Shown: positions 42,564 to 50,852 of the stretch, piece after piece
Layout of the letters: each line of letters starts with the position of its first letter
How positions within the stretch are numbered: position 1 is the stretch's first letter
Origin: Bordetella bronchialis
Lineage (GTDB): Bacteria > Pseudomonadota > Gammaproteobacteria > Burkholderiales > Burkholderiaceae_B
Direction: 5' to 3'
NCBI RefSeq assembly: GCF_001676705.1
Contig: NZ_CP016170.1
Location: 1,860,001 to 1,924,000, forward strand
Length of the DNA: 64,000 bases
Translations under genes and position numbers: made by a program
The notes under the pieces: generated by a model
Told to the model about the DNA's origin: nothing
Databases searched by the model: none
The model's input: only the letters and a program-made list of their open reading frames with translations

Positions 42564-42580
42564 CTGACGGTCATCTTAAG
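42564..42580 (-). promoter_or_regulatory. PmrA/QseB-like box upstream of the response regulator
   Basis: CTTAAG-ATGAC-CGTCAG on the minus strand: one perfect half-site, 5-bp spacing and a weaker second half-site, 54 bp before the regulator ATG. Confidence 0.45.
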
Positions 42581-42708
42581 TTCCGGGGCGGATGTGGGGC
42601 CTGTATGCGGTCTGCTCTCGTTTTGTAACTTCCCGAAGCGGCTTCTGGTTACACCCCTGGGCTATAACGTAACGGTCATACCCCGCGTAGGCGGGCGAGA
42701 GTGAAAAC

Positions 42709-43446
42709 GTGCATAGCCATTCCATTCCCGTCACCAGCGACAACGTCGGCAGGCATGCCTTCCTGTTCGATCTGGACGGAACCCTGGCGCCCATCGCGGC
42801 CACGCCGCAGCAGGCGCATGTCCCGGCCGAAACCCTGGACGTGCTGGGACGCCTGAAGAACCTGGCGGATGGCGCCCTGGCGATTGTATCGGGCAGGCCG
42901 CTGGCGCAGATCGACGCCCTGGTCCATCCGCTGGTCCTGACCGGCGCCGGCTTGCATGGCGCGCAATGGCGCGAGCCCGACGGCACCCTGCATGAACTTC
43001 CCGTCGACACCGCCGCGGTGGCGCGCATGGTGGAAAGCCTGGCCCCCCTGGTGGACCGTTGGCCCGGCACGCAGCTGGAACACAAGGGCCTGTCGCTGGC
43101 CTTTCATTACCGCAACGCGCCGGACCACGAGCAGGACGCGCGCATCGCCGCTGAAATGGCCATGCAACCGCATGCCGATCGCTTCGTCCTGCAACCGGGA
43201 AAGATGGTGGTGGAAATCAAGCCGCGCCACGCCAGCAAGGCGGCGGCCATCGGCCGCCTGATGGGCCTCCCGCCCTTCGCCGGCCGCGTGCCGCTGTTCG
43301 CCGGCGATGACCTGACCGACGAGGCCGGATTCGAGGCCGTCAAGGCGATGGGCGGCGTTACGATCAAGATCGGGGAAGGGGAGAGCGTCGCCGACTGGCG
43401 CTTTCCCACGCCAGCCGCGCTGGCGGGTTGGCTCGCGCTGCTTTGA
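42709..43446 (+). CDS. otsB: Trehalose-6-phosphate phosphatase
   Basis: A 245-residue HAD-superfamily phosphatase. Motif I is DLDGTLAP with the nucleophile Asp21 and Asp23; SGRPLAQID and FAGDDLTDEAGFEAV supply the later motifs. It releases trehalose from the product of OtsA downstream, for osmotic and desiccation protection. The start is GTG 42709 (VHSHSIP). It precedes otsA by 35 bp. Confidence 0.93.
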   Translation: MHSHSIPVTSDNVGRHAFLFDLDGTLAPIAATPQQAHVPAETLDVLGRLKNLADGALAIVSGRPLAQIDALVHPLVLTGAGLHGAQWREPDGTLHELPVDTAAVARMVESLAPLVDRWPGTQLEHKGLSLAFHYRNAPDHEQDARIAAEMAMQPHADRFVLQPGKMVVEIKPRHASKAAAIGRLMGLPPFAGRVPLFAGDDLTDEAGFEAVKAMGGVTIKIGEGESVADWRFPTPAALAGWLALL

Positions 43447-43481
43447 GCGCGGGCAAGACAATAGAAGAAGGAGGTCGGCCT

Positions 43482-44885
43482 ATGAGCAGATTGATCGTTG
43501 TATCCAACCGGGTCGCGCCCATCGCGGAAGGCAAGCCCACGGCGGGCGGCCTGGCGGTGGGCGTGTTCGATGCCCTGAAGCAAATGGGCGGCATATGGTT
43601 CGGATGGAGTGGCGATATCGTCGACGGTTCGACGCGGCCCGACACGGTGCACAAGGAAACGCGCGACAACATTACCTATGCGACCGTGGCGCTCTCGCGC
43701 GCGGACTACGATCAGTACTACCGCGGTTTCTCCAATGGCATGCTGTGGCCGGTCTTCCACTACCGGCCCGACCTGAGCCGCTATGACAGGCGCGAATACG
43801 CCGGCTATTGCCGCGTCAACCACTGGCTGGTAGAACGCCTGAAGCCGTTGATCGAGCCCGACGACATCCTGTGGGTGCACGACTACCACCTGCTGCCCTT
43901 CGCGCGTGCCTGCCGCCAGGCCGGCATCCGCAACCGCATCGGGTTCTTCCTGCACATTCCGTTTCCCGTCGAACCCGTCATGGCGACGGTGCCGCCGCAT
44001 CGCGAGCTGGTAGAGGCCATGTGCGCCTATGACCTTGTCGGCTTCCAGACCGACGCGGACCGCCGCGCCTTCGTCGACTATGTATGCAGGCGCTTCGGCG
44101 CGGGGCGCCGCGGCGACCGCTATATCGAGATCGGCGGCCATCGCATCGGCGCGGGGGTGTACCCCATCGGCATCTATCCCGAGGAAATCCAGCAGCTGTC
44201 GCTCAAGCACAGCCGCTCGCGCCAGATCACCAACCTGAAGCAGGGATTGCAGCAGCGGCGGCTGATGGTCAGCGTGGACCGGCTGGACTACAGCAAGGGG
44301 CTGGTGGAGCGCTTCACGGCTTTCGAGCGCCTGCTGGAGAAAACCCCGGCGCATCGCGGCCAGGTCACTTTTGTGCAGATCGCGCCGCCGTCGCGATCCG
44401 ATGTCGAGCAGTACCGGCAGATCCGCCGCCAGCTGGAAAGCGCGGCGGGCAGCATCAACGGCCGCTGGTCCGACCTGGCCTGGACGCCGCTGCGCTATAT
44501 CAACAAGTCCTATGACCGCGCGTTGTTGATGTCCTTGTTCCGCGCCTCGCAAGTCGGCTATGTGACGCCGCTGCGCGACGGGATGAATCTGGTCGCGAAG
44601 GAGTACGTCGCGGCGCAGTCGCAGGACGATCCCGGTGTGCTGGTGCTGTCGGAGTTCGCCGGCGCGGCGGAGGAACTGGGCGAGGGCGCCTTGCTGGTGA
44701 ATCCCTACGATCCGGACGGCATGGCCGAAACCCTGGACCGTGCCCTGACCATGTCGCTGCCCGAACGCGTGGCGCGGCACCGCAGCATGCTCGCCAGGCT
44801 CAACGAGAACAACCTGTCACGCTGGCGCGACCGCTTCCTGGACGATCTGCAAAGCGAAACGGTCACGCCGGAAGTCGTGGCCTGA
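43482..44885 (+). CDS. otsA: Trehalose-6-phosphate synthase
   Basis: A 467-residue GT20 glycosyltransferase joining UDP-glucose and glucose 6-phosphate. Visible are the N-terminal SNRVAPIAEGKPTAGGLAVG loop, WVHDYHLLPFA, SVDRLDYSKGL and the C-terminal LRDGMNLVAKEYVA. GGAGG at 43470-43474 is a strong ribosome site. It forms an otsBA unit and heads a wider carbohydrate cluster. Confidence 0.96.
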   Translation: MSRLIVVSNRVAPIAEGKPTAGGLAVGVFDALKQMGGIWFGWSGDIVDGSTRPDTVHKETRDNITYATVALSRADYDQYYRGFSNGMLWPVFHYRPDLSRYDRREYAGYCRVNHWLVERLKPLIEPDDILWVHDYHLLPFARACRQAGIRNRIGFFLHIPFPVEPVMATVPPHRELVEAMCAYDLVGFQTDADRRAFVDYVCRRFGAGRRGDRYIEIGGHRIGAGVYPIGIYPEEIQQLSLKHSRSRQITNLKQGLQQRRLMVSVDRLDYSKGLVERFTAFERLLEKTPAHRGQVTFVQIAPPSRSDVEQYRQIRRQLESAAGSINGRWSDLAWTPLRYINKSYDRALLMSLFRASQVGYVTPLRDGMNLVAKEYVAAQSQDDPGVLVLSEFAGAAEELGEGALLVNPYDPDGMAETLDRALTMSLPERVARHRSMLARLNENNLSRWRDRFLDDLQSETVTPEVVA

Positions 44886-44890
44886 CCCGC

Positions 44891-44908
44891 CCCCGGCCGC
44901 AGCCGGGG
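44891..44908. terminator. Hairpin between convergent otsA and the 44924 gene
   Basis: CCCCGGC-CGCA-GCCGGGG, a perfect 7-bp GC stem 6 bp after the otsA stop; no T tract. Confidence 0.35.
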
Positions 44909-44923
44909 CGCGGTCCCATTATT

Positions 44924-45172
44924 TCAGCGGCGGTGTGCCGAGATGGTGTAGCGTTCCGAACGGGCGCGGGCCATGGCTTTGCGCACCTCTTCGACGGAAT
45001 CGGCGAATTCGTCGATGAAGGTGAAGAGGCCCTCCACCGAATCGAGCACGAAGGCGGCGGCCGGCATCGCCACGCGGCGATGGGCGAAGCGGGCGGTCGC
45101 GCGGGCGCCGCGTTTCAGGGCGGCCGTATCGGAAGGCGTGAAGGAAAGGCTGGAAAGGCGGCGCGAACCCAT
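44924..45172 (-). CDS. Small uncharacterised protein
   Basis: An 82-residue basic protein, MGSRRLSSLSFTPSD..., with a helical, acidic C-terminal half (SVEGLFTFIDEFADSVEEVRKA). No family is recognised, and there is no signal peptide or membrane helix. AGGAG 7 nt before the ATG supports the start. It is divergent from the debranching enzyme gene. The longer 149-codon frame upstream overlaps the promoter region and is not supported. Confidence 0.6.
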   Translation of the reverse strand: MGSRRLSSLSFTPSDTAALKRGARATARFAHRRVAMPAAAFVLDSVEGLFTFIDEFADSVEEVRKAMARARSERYTISAHRR

Positions 45173-45321
45173 GATGGGACTCCTGGTGGAAGATCGGAAC
45201 GAGCTAAAGGCGAGGGCGTTGCAATCATGATAAACACCTATTTTGATGCGTCGCAACAACCGTTTCGGAAGAAACCGGATGGCGTTGGAAATAAGCGCTT
45301 TCGTGCCTTTCCGTGGTGCGC

Positions 45322-47319
45322 ATGCCCCAGGAAAGCCCCTGCAATGGTGCATTGCAGCGTGGCGCGGCCGCAACAGGCCTGAGCATGGACGACACCCGGG
45401 AATGGCTGGAGGCGGATGGCCGCGGCGGCTACGCCAGCGGCACGGCGTGCGGCCTGCACACGCGCCGCTACCACGCGCTGCTGCTGTGCGCCACCCGGCC
45501 TCCCACCGGGCGCATGGTCCTGGTCAATGGCGTGCAGGCCTGGGTCGACCTGGCGGACGGGCCCCAGCTGCTCACGCCCCAGCGCTATGCGCCGGACCTG
45601 CTCGTTCCCGGCGACGGGGCCCCGCCCGTCTCGTTTGACCTGCATCCCTGGCCCACGTGGCGCCTGGGGCTGCGGGACGGCCGCGCCGTGCGTGCGGAGT
45701 GTTTCGTGGACAAACAGAGCGCCCGCACGGTGCTGCGCTGGACGCTGGAAGGCGAGGGCGGCCTGGCGCTGAATGTGCGGCCGCTGCTGTCGGGACGCGA
45801 CTACCACGCCCTGCATCGCGAGAACCCTGCCTTCGATTTCGCCGCGACCGTGCAGGACGCGCGGGTGCGCTGGCGACCCTACGGCGATGTGCCGGCGATC
45901 GTGGCGCACACCAACGGCCGCTATACCCACGAGCCCGACTGGTACCGGGGTTTCTGCTATGCCCGCGAGCGCGAGCGCGGCATGGACGACGTCGAGGACC
46001 TGGCCACGCCGGGCCGGTTCACGTTCGACCTGGGCGCCGGTCCGGCGGCCATGATCCTGGCCGCCGACATGGCCGAGGGCGCGCCATCCGACGACGCCCT
46101 GGCGCTCGCCCGCCGCATGGCGGGGCAAGAGGCCGCCCGGCGCGCCGCCTTTCCGGACCGGCTGCGGCGCGCCGCCGATGCCTATGTCGTGTCGCGGGCG
46201 GAAGGGCTGACGCTGGTCGCGGGCTACCCCTGGTTCACCGACTGGGGACGCGATACCTTCATCGCCATGCGCGGGCTGCTGCTGGCGAGCGGGCGCCTCG
46301 ATGACGCCCGCGCCATCCTGCTCGAATGGGCCCGCTACATCTCGCGCGGCATGCTGCCCAACCGCTTCCCCGACGACGGCGGGGAGCCGGCATACAACGC
46401 CGTGGATGCCTCCCTGTGGTTCGTCGTGGCCGCCCATGAGTACCTGGAGTCGGGGCATGCCGACGCGGCGGCCCGCGAGACGCTGCGCGCGGCCATCGAC
46501 GCGATCGTCGCCGGCTATGCCGCCGGCACGCGGCACGGTATCGCCGCCGACGAGGACGGCCTGCTGCGCGCCGGCGCGGAAGGCCTGCAGCTGACCTGGA
46601 TGGATGCCAAGGTGGGCGACTGGGTGGTGACGCCGCGCATCGGCAAGCCGGTGGAGGTGCAGGCGCTATGGATCAACGCCCTGCGCATCGCGGGCGCCTG
46701 GGACGCGGCCGCCCGCGCCCTGGCTGGCCGCGCCTCCGCATCCTTCCTGCGGCGCTATCCCAAGCCCGACGGCAGCGGCCTGTACGACGTGGTGGACGCC
46801 GGGCACCAGCCGGGCTGCCTGGACGGCAGCGTGCGTCCGAACCAGATCTTCGCCGTCGGGGGCCTGCCCCACGCCGTGATCGACGGGCCGCTGGCCGGCG
46901 CCGTGGTGGCCCAGGTGGAAGGCGAGCTGCTGACGCCGATGGGCCCGCGCACGCTGGCGCCCGGCGATCCCCGCTACATCGGCCGCTACCAGGGCGGCCC
47001 CGCGCAAAGGGATGCCGCCTATCACCAGGGCACCGCCTGGCCGTGGCTCATGGGCGCCTTCCTGCAGGCCTGGCTGCGCGTGCGTGCCCAGGCGGGCAGC
47101 CTGGACCGGGCGGCCGTGGAAGCGGCCCGCGCGCGCTGGCTGGCGCCCTTGTATCGCCACCTGGACGCGGGCGGACTGGACCATGTGGCGGAGATCGCCG
47201 ACGGCGATGCGCCGCATTCATGGGGCGGCGCGCCCTTCCAGGCCTGGTCGCTGGGGGAGCTGCTGCGCATGGAAAGCATGTTGCGCGGCGTCGTGCCCGG
47301 CGCCGCCCCGACGGAGTAA
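45322..47319 (+). CDS. Amylo-alpha-1,6-glucosidase (glycogen debranching)-like enzyme
   Basis: A 665-residue protein. The N-terminal beta-sandwich GDE-N domain (about 20-240; EWLEADGRGGYASGTACG is a hallmark) is followed by an (alpha/alpha)6 barrel of the amylo-1,6-glucosidase family with LVAGYPWFTDWGRDTFIAMRG and YHQGTAWPWLMG. It probably hydrolyses alpha-1,6 or other alpha-glucosidic links. Its neighbours are trehalose synthesis genes and a GH63-like enzyme, not glycogen genes. GTG 45313 is an alternative start. Confidence 0.88.
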   Translation: MPQESPCNGALQRGAAATGLSMDDTREWLEADGRGGYASGTACGLHTRRYHALLLCATRPPTGRMVLVNGVQAWVDLADGPQLLTPQRYAPDLLVPGDGAPPVSFDLHPWPTWRLGLRDGRAVRAECFVDKQSARTVLRWTLEGEGGLALNVRPLLSGRDYHALHRENPAFDFAATVQDARVRWRPYGDVPAIVAHTNGRYTHEPDWYRGFCYARERERGMDDVEDLATPGRFTFDLGAGPAAMILAADMAEGAPSDDALALARRMAGQEAARRAAFPDRLRRAADAYVVSRAEGLTLVAGYPWFTDWGRDTFIAMRGLLLASGRLDDARAILLEWARYISRGMLPNRFPDDGGEPAYNAVDASLWFVVAAHEYLESGHADAAARETLRAAIDAIVAGYAAGTRHGIAADEDGLLRAGAEGLQLTWMDAKVGDWVVTPRIGKPVEVQALWINALRIAGAWDAAARALAGRASASFLRRYPKPDGSGLYDVVDAGHQPGCLDGSVRPNQIFAVGGLPHAVIDGPLAGAVVAQVEGELLTPMGPRTLAPGDPRYIGRYQGGPAQRDAAYHQGTAWPWLMGAFLQAWLRVRAQAGSLDRAAVEAARARWLAPLYRHLDAGGLDHVAEIADGDAPHSWGGAPFQAWSLGELLRMESMLRGVVPGAAPTE

Positions 47320-47352
47320 ATTCGCTTTTCCCGCCTGTCGCAAGGACGTGCC

Positions 47353-50112
47353 ATGTCGCCGCCGCGTGCCACCGCTTTATTCCAGACCATAGAAGGCCAA
47401 CGCCTGGCCGAGGCCGATTCCGTCCCCTGGCGGCGCTGGGGGCCTTACCTGAGCGAACGGCAGTGGGGCACGGTGCGGGAGGACTATAGCGAATACGGCA
47501 CCGCCTGGGATTACTTCCCGCACGAGCATGCGCGCAGCCGCGCCTATCGCTGGGGCGAGGACGGCATCGCCGGCTATGGCGACGACCGGCTGCGCTGGTG
47601 CCTGTCGCTGGCCTTGTGGAACGGGCGCGATCCCATCATCAAGGAGCGCCTGTTCGGCCTGACCAATGCCGAGGGCAATCACGGCGAAGACGTCAAGGAG
47701 CTGTATTTCTACCTGGACGCCACGCCCACGCATTCCTACATGCGCATGATGTACCGCTATCCCATGGCGGCCTTTCCCTACGCCGACCTGGTTGCCGAGA
47801 ATGCGCGCCGCGGCGTGGACCAGCCCGAGTACGAGATCCTGGATACCGGCGTGTTCGATGACCGCCGCTACTTCGACGTCACGGTGGAATACGCCAAGCA
47901 CACGCCGGACGATATCGTGATGCGCGTGACGATCGAGAATCCCAGCGCCGAATACGCCACGCTGCACGTGATGCCGCAGCTGTGGGCGCGCAATACGTGG
48001 TCATGGGACGGCGCATCGCCCAAGCCCTCGCTGCAGCGGGTGCGCGACGGCGATGGCTGGGCCGTGCTGGCGCGGCACCCGGCGTATGAACCCATGATCG
48101 CCACCGTCCAGGCACCGGACCCGGTGCAATGGCTGTTCTGCGAAAACGAAACCAATGTGCGGCGCCTGTTCGGCAGCGAGGGAGCGGGGCCGTTCAAGGA
48201 CGGCATCAACGACTACATCGTGCACGACATCCAGGACGCCGTGCGCGAGGACGCCGGCACCAAGGTGGCGGCACACCGCGTCGCCTGCCTTGCGCCTGGC
48301 ACGCGGACCAGCATGGTGCTGCGCCTGCAGCCGCAGGCGCGGCGCGATGCGCAGCCCCTGGATGCCGAAGCGCTGATCGCCCGGCGGCGCGCCGAGGCCG
48401 ATGCCTTCTACGCCTGCCTGCAGCAGGGAATAGAGGATCCCGACGCCCGGCTCGTGCAGCGGCAGGCCCTGGCCGGACTGCTGTGGTCCAAGCAGTATTA
48501 CGAGTTCGACGTGACGCGGTGGCTGGACGGCGATGCCGCGCAGCCGACACCGCCGGCGCGCCGGCGGCGCGGCCGCAACGCCGAGTGGCGCCACCTGTGC
48601 AATGGCGAAGTGGTATCGATGCCGGACAAATGGGAATACCCCTGGTATGCGTCCTGGGACCTGGCATTCCAGGCGACCGCGCTGGCCCTGGTCGATCCGG
48701 TCTTCGCCAAGAACCAGCTGCTGCTGCTGGTCAAGGACCGCTACCAGCACCCCAATGGCCAGCTTCCCGCCTACGAGTGGGCATTCGGCGACGGCAATCC
48801 GCCGGTGCATGCCTGGGCCACCTGGCGCGTCTATGAAATCGACCGCGCCTGGACGGGCGAGCCGGACCATGCCTTCCTGGAGCTGATCTTCCACAAACTG
48901 CTGCTGAATTTCGGCTGGTGGGTGAATCGGCGCGACGCCGATGGGCACAACATATTCCAGGGCGGTTTCCTGGGCCTGGACAACATCGGCATTTTCGACC
49001 GCTCCCAGCCCCTGCCCACCGGCGGGCACATCGACCAGTCCGACGGCACCGCATGGATGGCGGCCTATGCGCTGGACATGATGCGCATCGCGCTGGAGCT
49101 GGCAACGGTCAACAAGACCTTCGTCGATATCGGCGTCAAGTTCTTCGAGCACTTCCTGTACATCGCCGAGGCCGTCAACAGCGGCGACGAATGCGAAACC
49201 GGCCTGTGGGACGAAGAGGACGAATTCTTCTACGACGCGCTCCACCTGGCGGGCCAGGACAGCATGCCCATGCGGGTGCGGTCCATCGTCGGCCTGATCC
49301 CGCTGTTCGCCGTGCAGGTGCTGGAAGAAAACGTGCACGGGCGGCTGCCGGGATTCAAGGAACGGCTGCGCTGGTTCCTGCGGCATCGCCCCGACCTGGC
49401 CAGGCTGGTATCGCGCTGGACCGAACCGGGCAAGGGCAATTCGGCGCTGCTGTCGCTGTTGCGCGGGCATCGCATGAAAGCGCTGCTGCGGCGCGCGCTG
49501 GACGAAAGCGAGTTCCTGTCGGACTACGGCGTGCGCGGGCTGTCGCGGTACCATCGCGACGCGCCCTATGAATTCCACCACAACGGGCAGAGCTTCTGCA
49601 TCCGCTATCTGCCGGGCGAATCCGATTCGCGGGTCTTCGGCGGGAATTCCAATTGGCGCGGGCCGGTCTGGCTGCCGGTCAATTATCTGCTGATCGAGTC
49701 GCTATATGAATTCCATCGCTATTACGGCGAGGATTTCCGCGTCGAGTACCCCACGGGGTCGGGCCACAGGTATTCACTGCGGGAAATCGCCGACCTGCTC
49801 GCGCAGCGCATTACCCGCCTGTTCCTGAAGAATGGCGACGGCGAACGGCCGTCCATGATGGGCTATCCGCTGCTGCAGGCCGACCCGGCCTCGCGCGATC
49901 TGGTGCTATTCCACGAGTTCTTCCATGGCGATACCGGCCGTGGCCTGGGCGCGTCGCATCAGACCGGCTGGACTGCCCTGGTGGCGTTGCTGCTGCAGCC
50001 GCGCGGCGCGATGGGCAGCGGCATTCTGCCGATGCTGGAACCCACCGACCAGGAAGCCGAGGAAGAGGCCGCCGCCGCCGTGGCGCGGGCCCGGGGGCAG
50101 GCGGTCAAATAG
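47353..50112 (+). CDS. GH63-like (MGH1-type) glycoside hydrolase
   Basis: A 919-residue cytoplasmic protein without a signal peptide. The N-terminal half carries a beta-domain (about 30-320); the C-terminal (alpha/alpha)6 barrel has PDKWEYPWYASWDLAF, IDQSDGTAWMAAYALDMM and GLWDEEDEFFYDAL, as in GH63/mannosylglycerate-hydrolase-like enzymes. Bacterial relatives act on glucosylglycerate, mannosylglycerate or alpha-glucosides. It sits 33 bp after the debranching-type gene, with trehalose synthesis upstream, so a compatible-solute role is plausible. An Ala/Glu-rich tail ends it. Its last 8 bp overlap the convergent Lon-domain gene. Confidence 0.85.
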   Translation: MSPPRATALFQTIEGQRLAEADSVPWRRWGPYLSERQWGTVREDYSEYGTAWDYFPHEHARSRAYRWGEDGIAGYGDDRLRWCLSLALWNGRDPIIKERLFGLTNAEGNHGEDVKELYFYLDATPTHSYMRMMYRYPMAAFPYADLVAENARRGVDQPEYEILDTGVFDDRRYFDVTVEYAKHTPDDIVMRVTIENPSAEYATLHVMPQLWARNTWSWDGASPKPSLQRVRDGDGWAVLARHPAYEPMIATVQAPDPVQWLFCENETNVRRLFGSEGAGPFKDGINDYIVHDIQDAVREDAGTKVAAHRVACLAPGTRTSMVLRLQPQARRDAQPLDAEALIARRRAEADAFYACLQQGIEDPDARLVQRQALAGLLWSKQYYEFDVTRWLDGDAAQPTPPARRRRGRNAEWRHLCNGEVVSMPDKWEYPWYASWDLAFQATALALVDPVFAKNQLLLLVKDRYQHPNGQLPAYEWAFGDGNPPVHAWATWRVYEIDRAWTGEPDHAFLELIFHKLLLNFGWWVNRRDADGHNIFQGGFLGLDNIGIFDRSQPLPTGGHIDQSDGTAWMAAYALDMMRIALELATVNKTFVDIGVKFFEHFLYIAEAVNSGDECETGLWDEEDEFFYDALHLAGQDSMPMRVRSIVGLIPLFAVQVLEENVHGRLPGFKERLRWFLRHRPDLARLVSRWTEPGKGNSALLSLLRGHRMKALLRRALDESEFLSDYGVRGLSRYHRDAPYEFHHNGQSFCIRYLPGESDSRVFGGNSNWRGPVWLPVNYLLIESLYEFHRYYGEDFRVEYPTGSGHRYSLREIADLLAQRITRLFLKNGDGERPSMMGYPLLQADPASRDLVLFHEFFHGDTGRGLGASHQTGWTALVALLLQPRGAMGSGILPMLEPTDQEAEEEAAAAVARARGQAVK

Positions 50113-50743
50113 GTGGGGACGTATCCGGCGGCGATAGCAGGCCGCGCGTCTCCAGCAGGTCGTGGATGTGCGCCAGGCGCAATTCCGGGTCGGCCGTCAG
50201 CAACAAGTCCTGCTTCATCGCCGGCGCCAGGGGCAGGATTTCGCTCCAGCGGTCGGCGACCCAGCCGCATTCGTCCAGGCGAAAGGGCGGAACCACCGGC
50301 ATCAGGGCCGTGGGCGTGGCGCGGCGCTGCAGGTCGGCGATCAGGGCGCCCAGGGCGTTGGCGCAGGCTTGCAGTTCCTGCGGGATCTCGCGCGCGGGGT
50401 CGTCCGGCAGGATTTCGATTTCGCCCGTCCACAGGCCGAAACGCCCTTGCTCCGCGGAGAGCAGGCGGAAACGGCGCGTGCCGGCGCAGACGATCTGCAG
50501 CAGGCCCGGCATGGGCGCGGAGGATTCCACGATGCGCGCCAGCGTACCGGCGCCGGCCAGGACTTCCTTGCCTTCCGGCGTGCGGACCTCCTGGCCTTCC
50601 AGCAGCGGCACGACGCCGAAGGCGCTGCCATCGGCGATGCACTGGCGCACCATGTCCAGGTAGCGGACTTCGAACACGCGCAGATGCATGATCCCGTCCG
50701 GGAACAGGGCATTGCCTAAGGGGAATAACGGGATGGAAGCCAT
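50105..50743 (-). CDS. Lon N-terminal-domain (LON substrate-binding) protein
   Basis: A 212-residue cytoplasmic protein made of a LON substrate-binding domain only (IPLFPLGNALFPDGIMHLRVFEVRYLDMV at residues about 4-31). There is no ATPase or protease part. Such stand-alone proteins are common in beta-proteobacteria and their role is unknown; peptide binding or adaptor function is guessed. The ATG at 50743 fits the domain start; ATG 50758 would add five residues. Confidence 0.88.
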   Translation of the reverse strand: MASIPLFPLGNALFPDGIMHLRVFEVRYLDMVRQCIADGSAFGVVPLLEGQEVRTPEGKEVLAGAGTLARIVESSAPMPGLLQIVCAGTRRFRLLSAEQGRFGLWTGEIEILPDDPAREIPQELQACANALGALIADLQRRATPTALMPVVPPFRLDECGWVADRWSEILPLAPAMKQDLLLTADPELRLAHIHDLLETRGLLSPPDTSPPI

Positions 50744-50852
50744 GCGGCATGATGGCACAATTGACCGCTGCCCGTCGCCTGGCGGGACTCCCGCGTCCCC
50801 GGCGCGGGCAGCGTGGCCGCCCTGGCGCCTGTCCCACTATCGCCCTTTCCGG

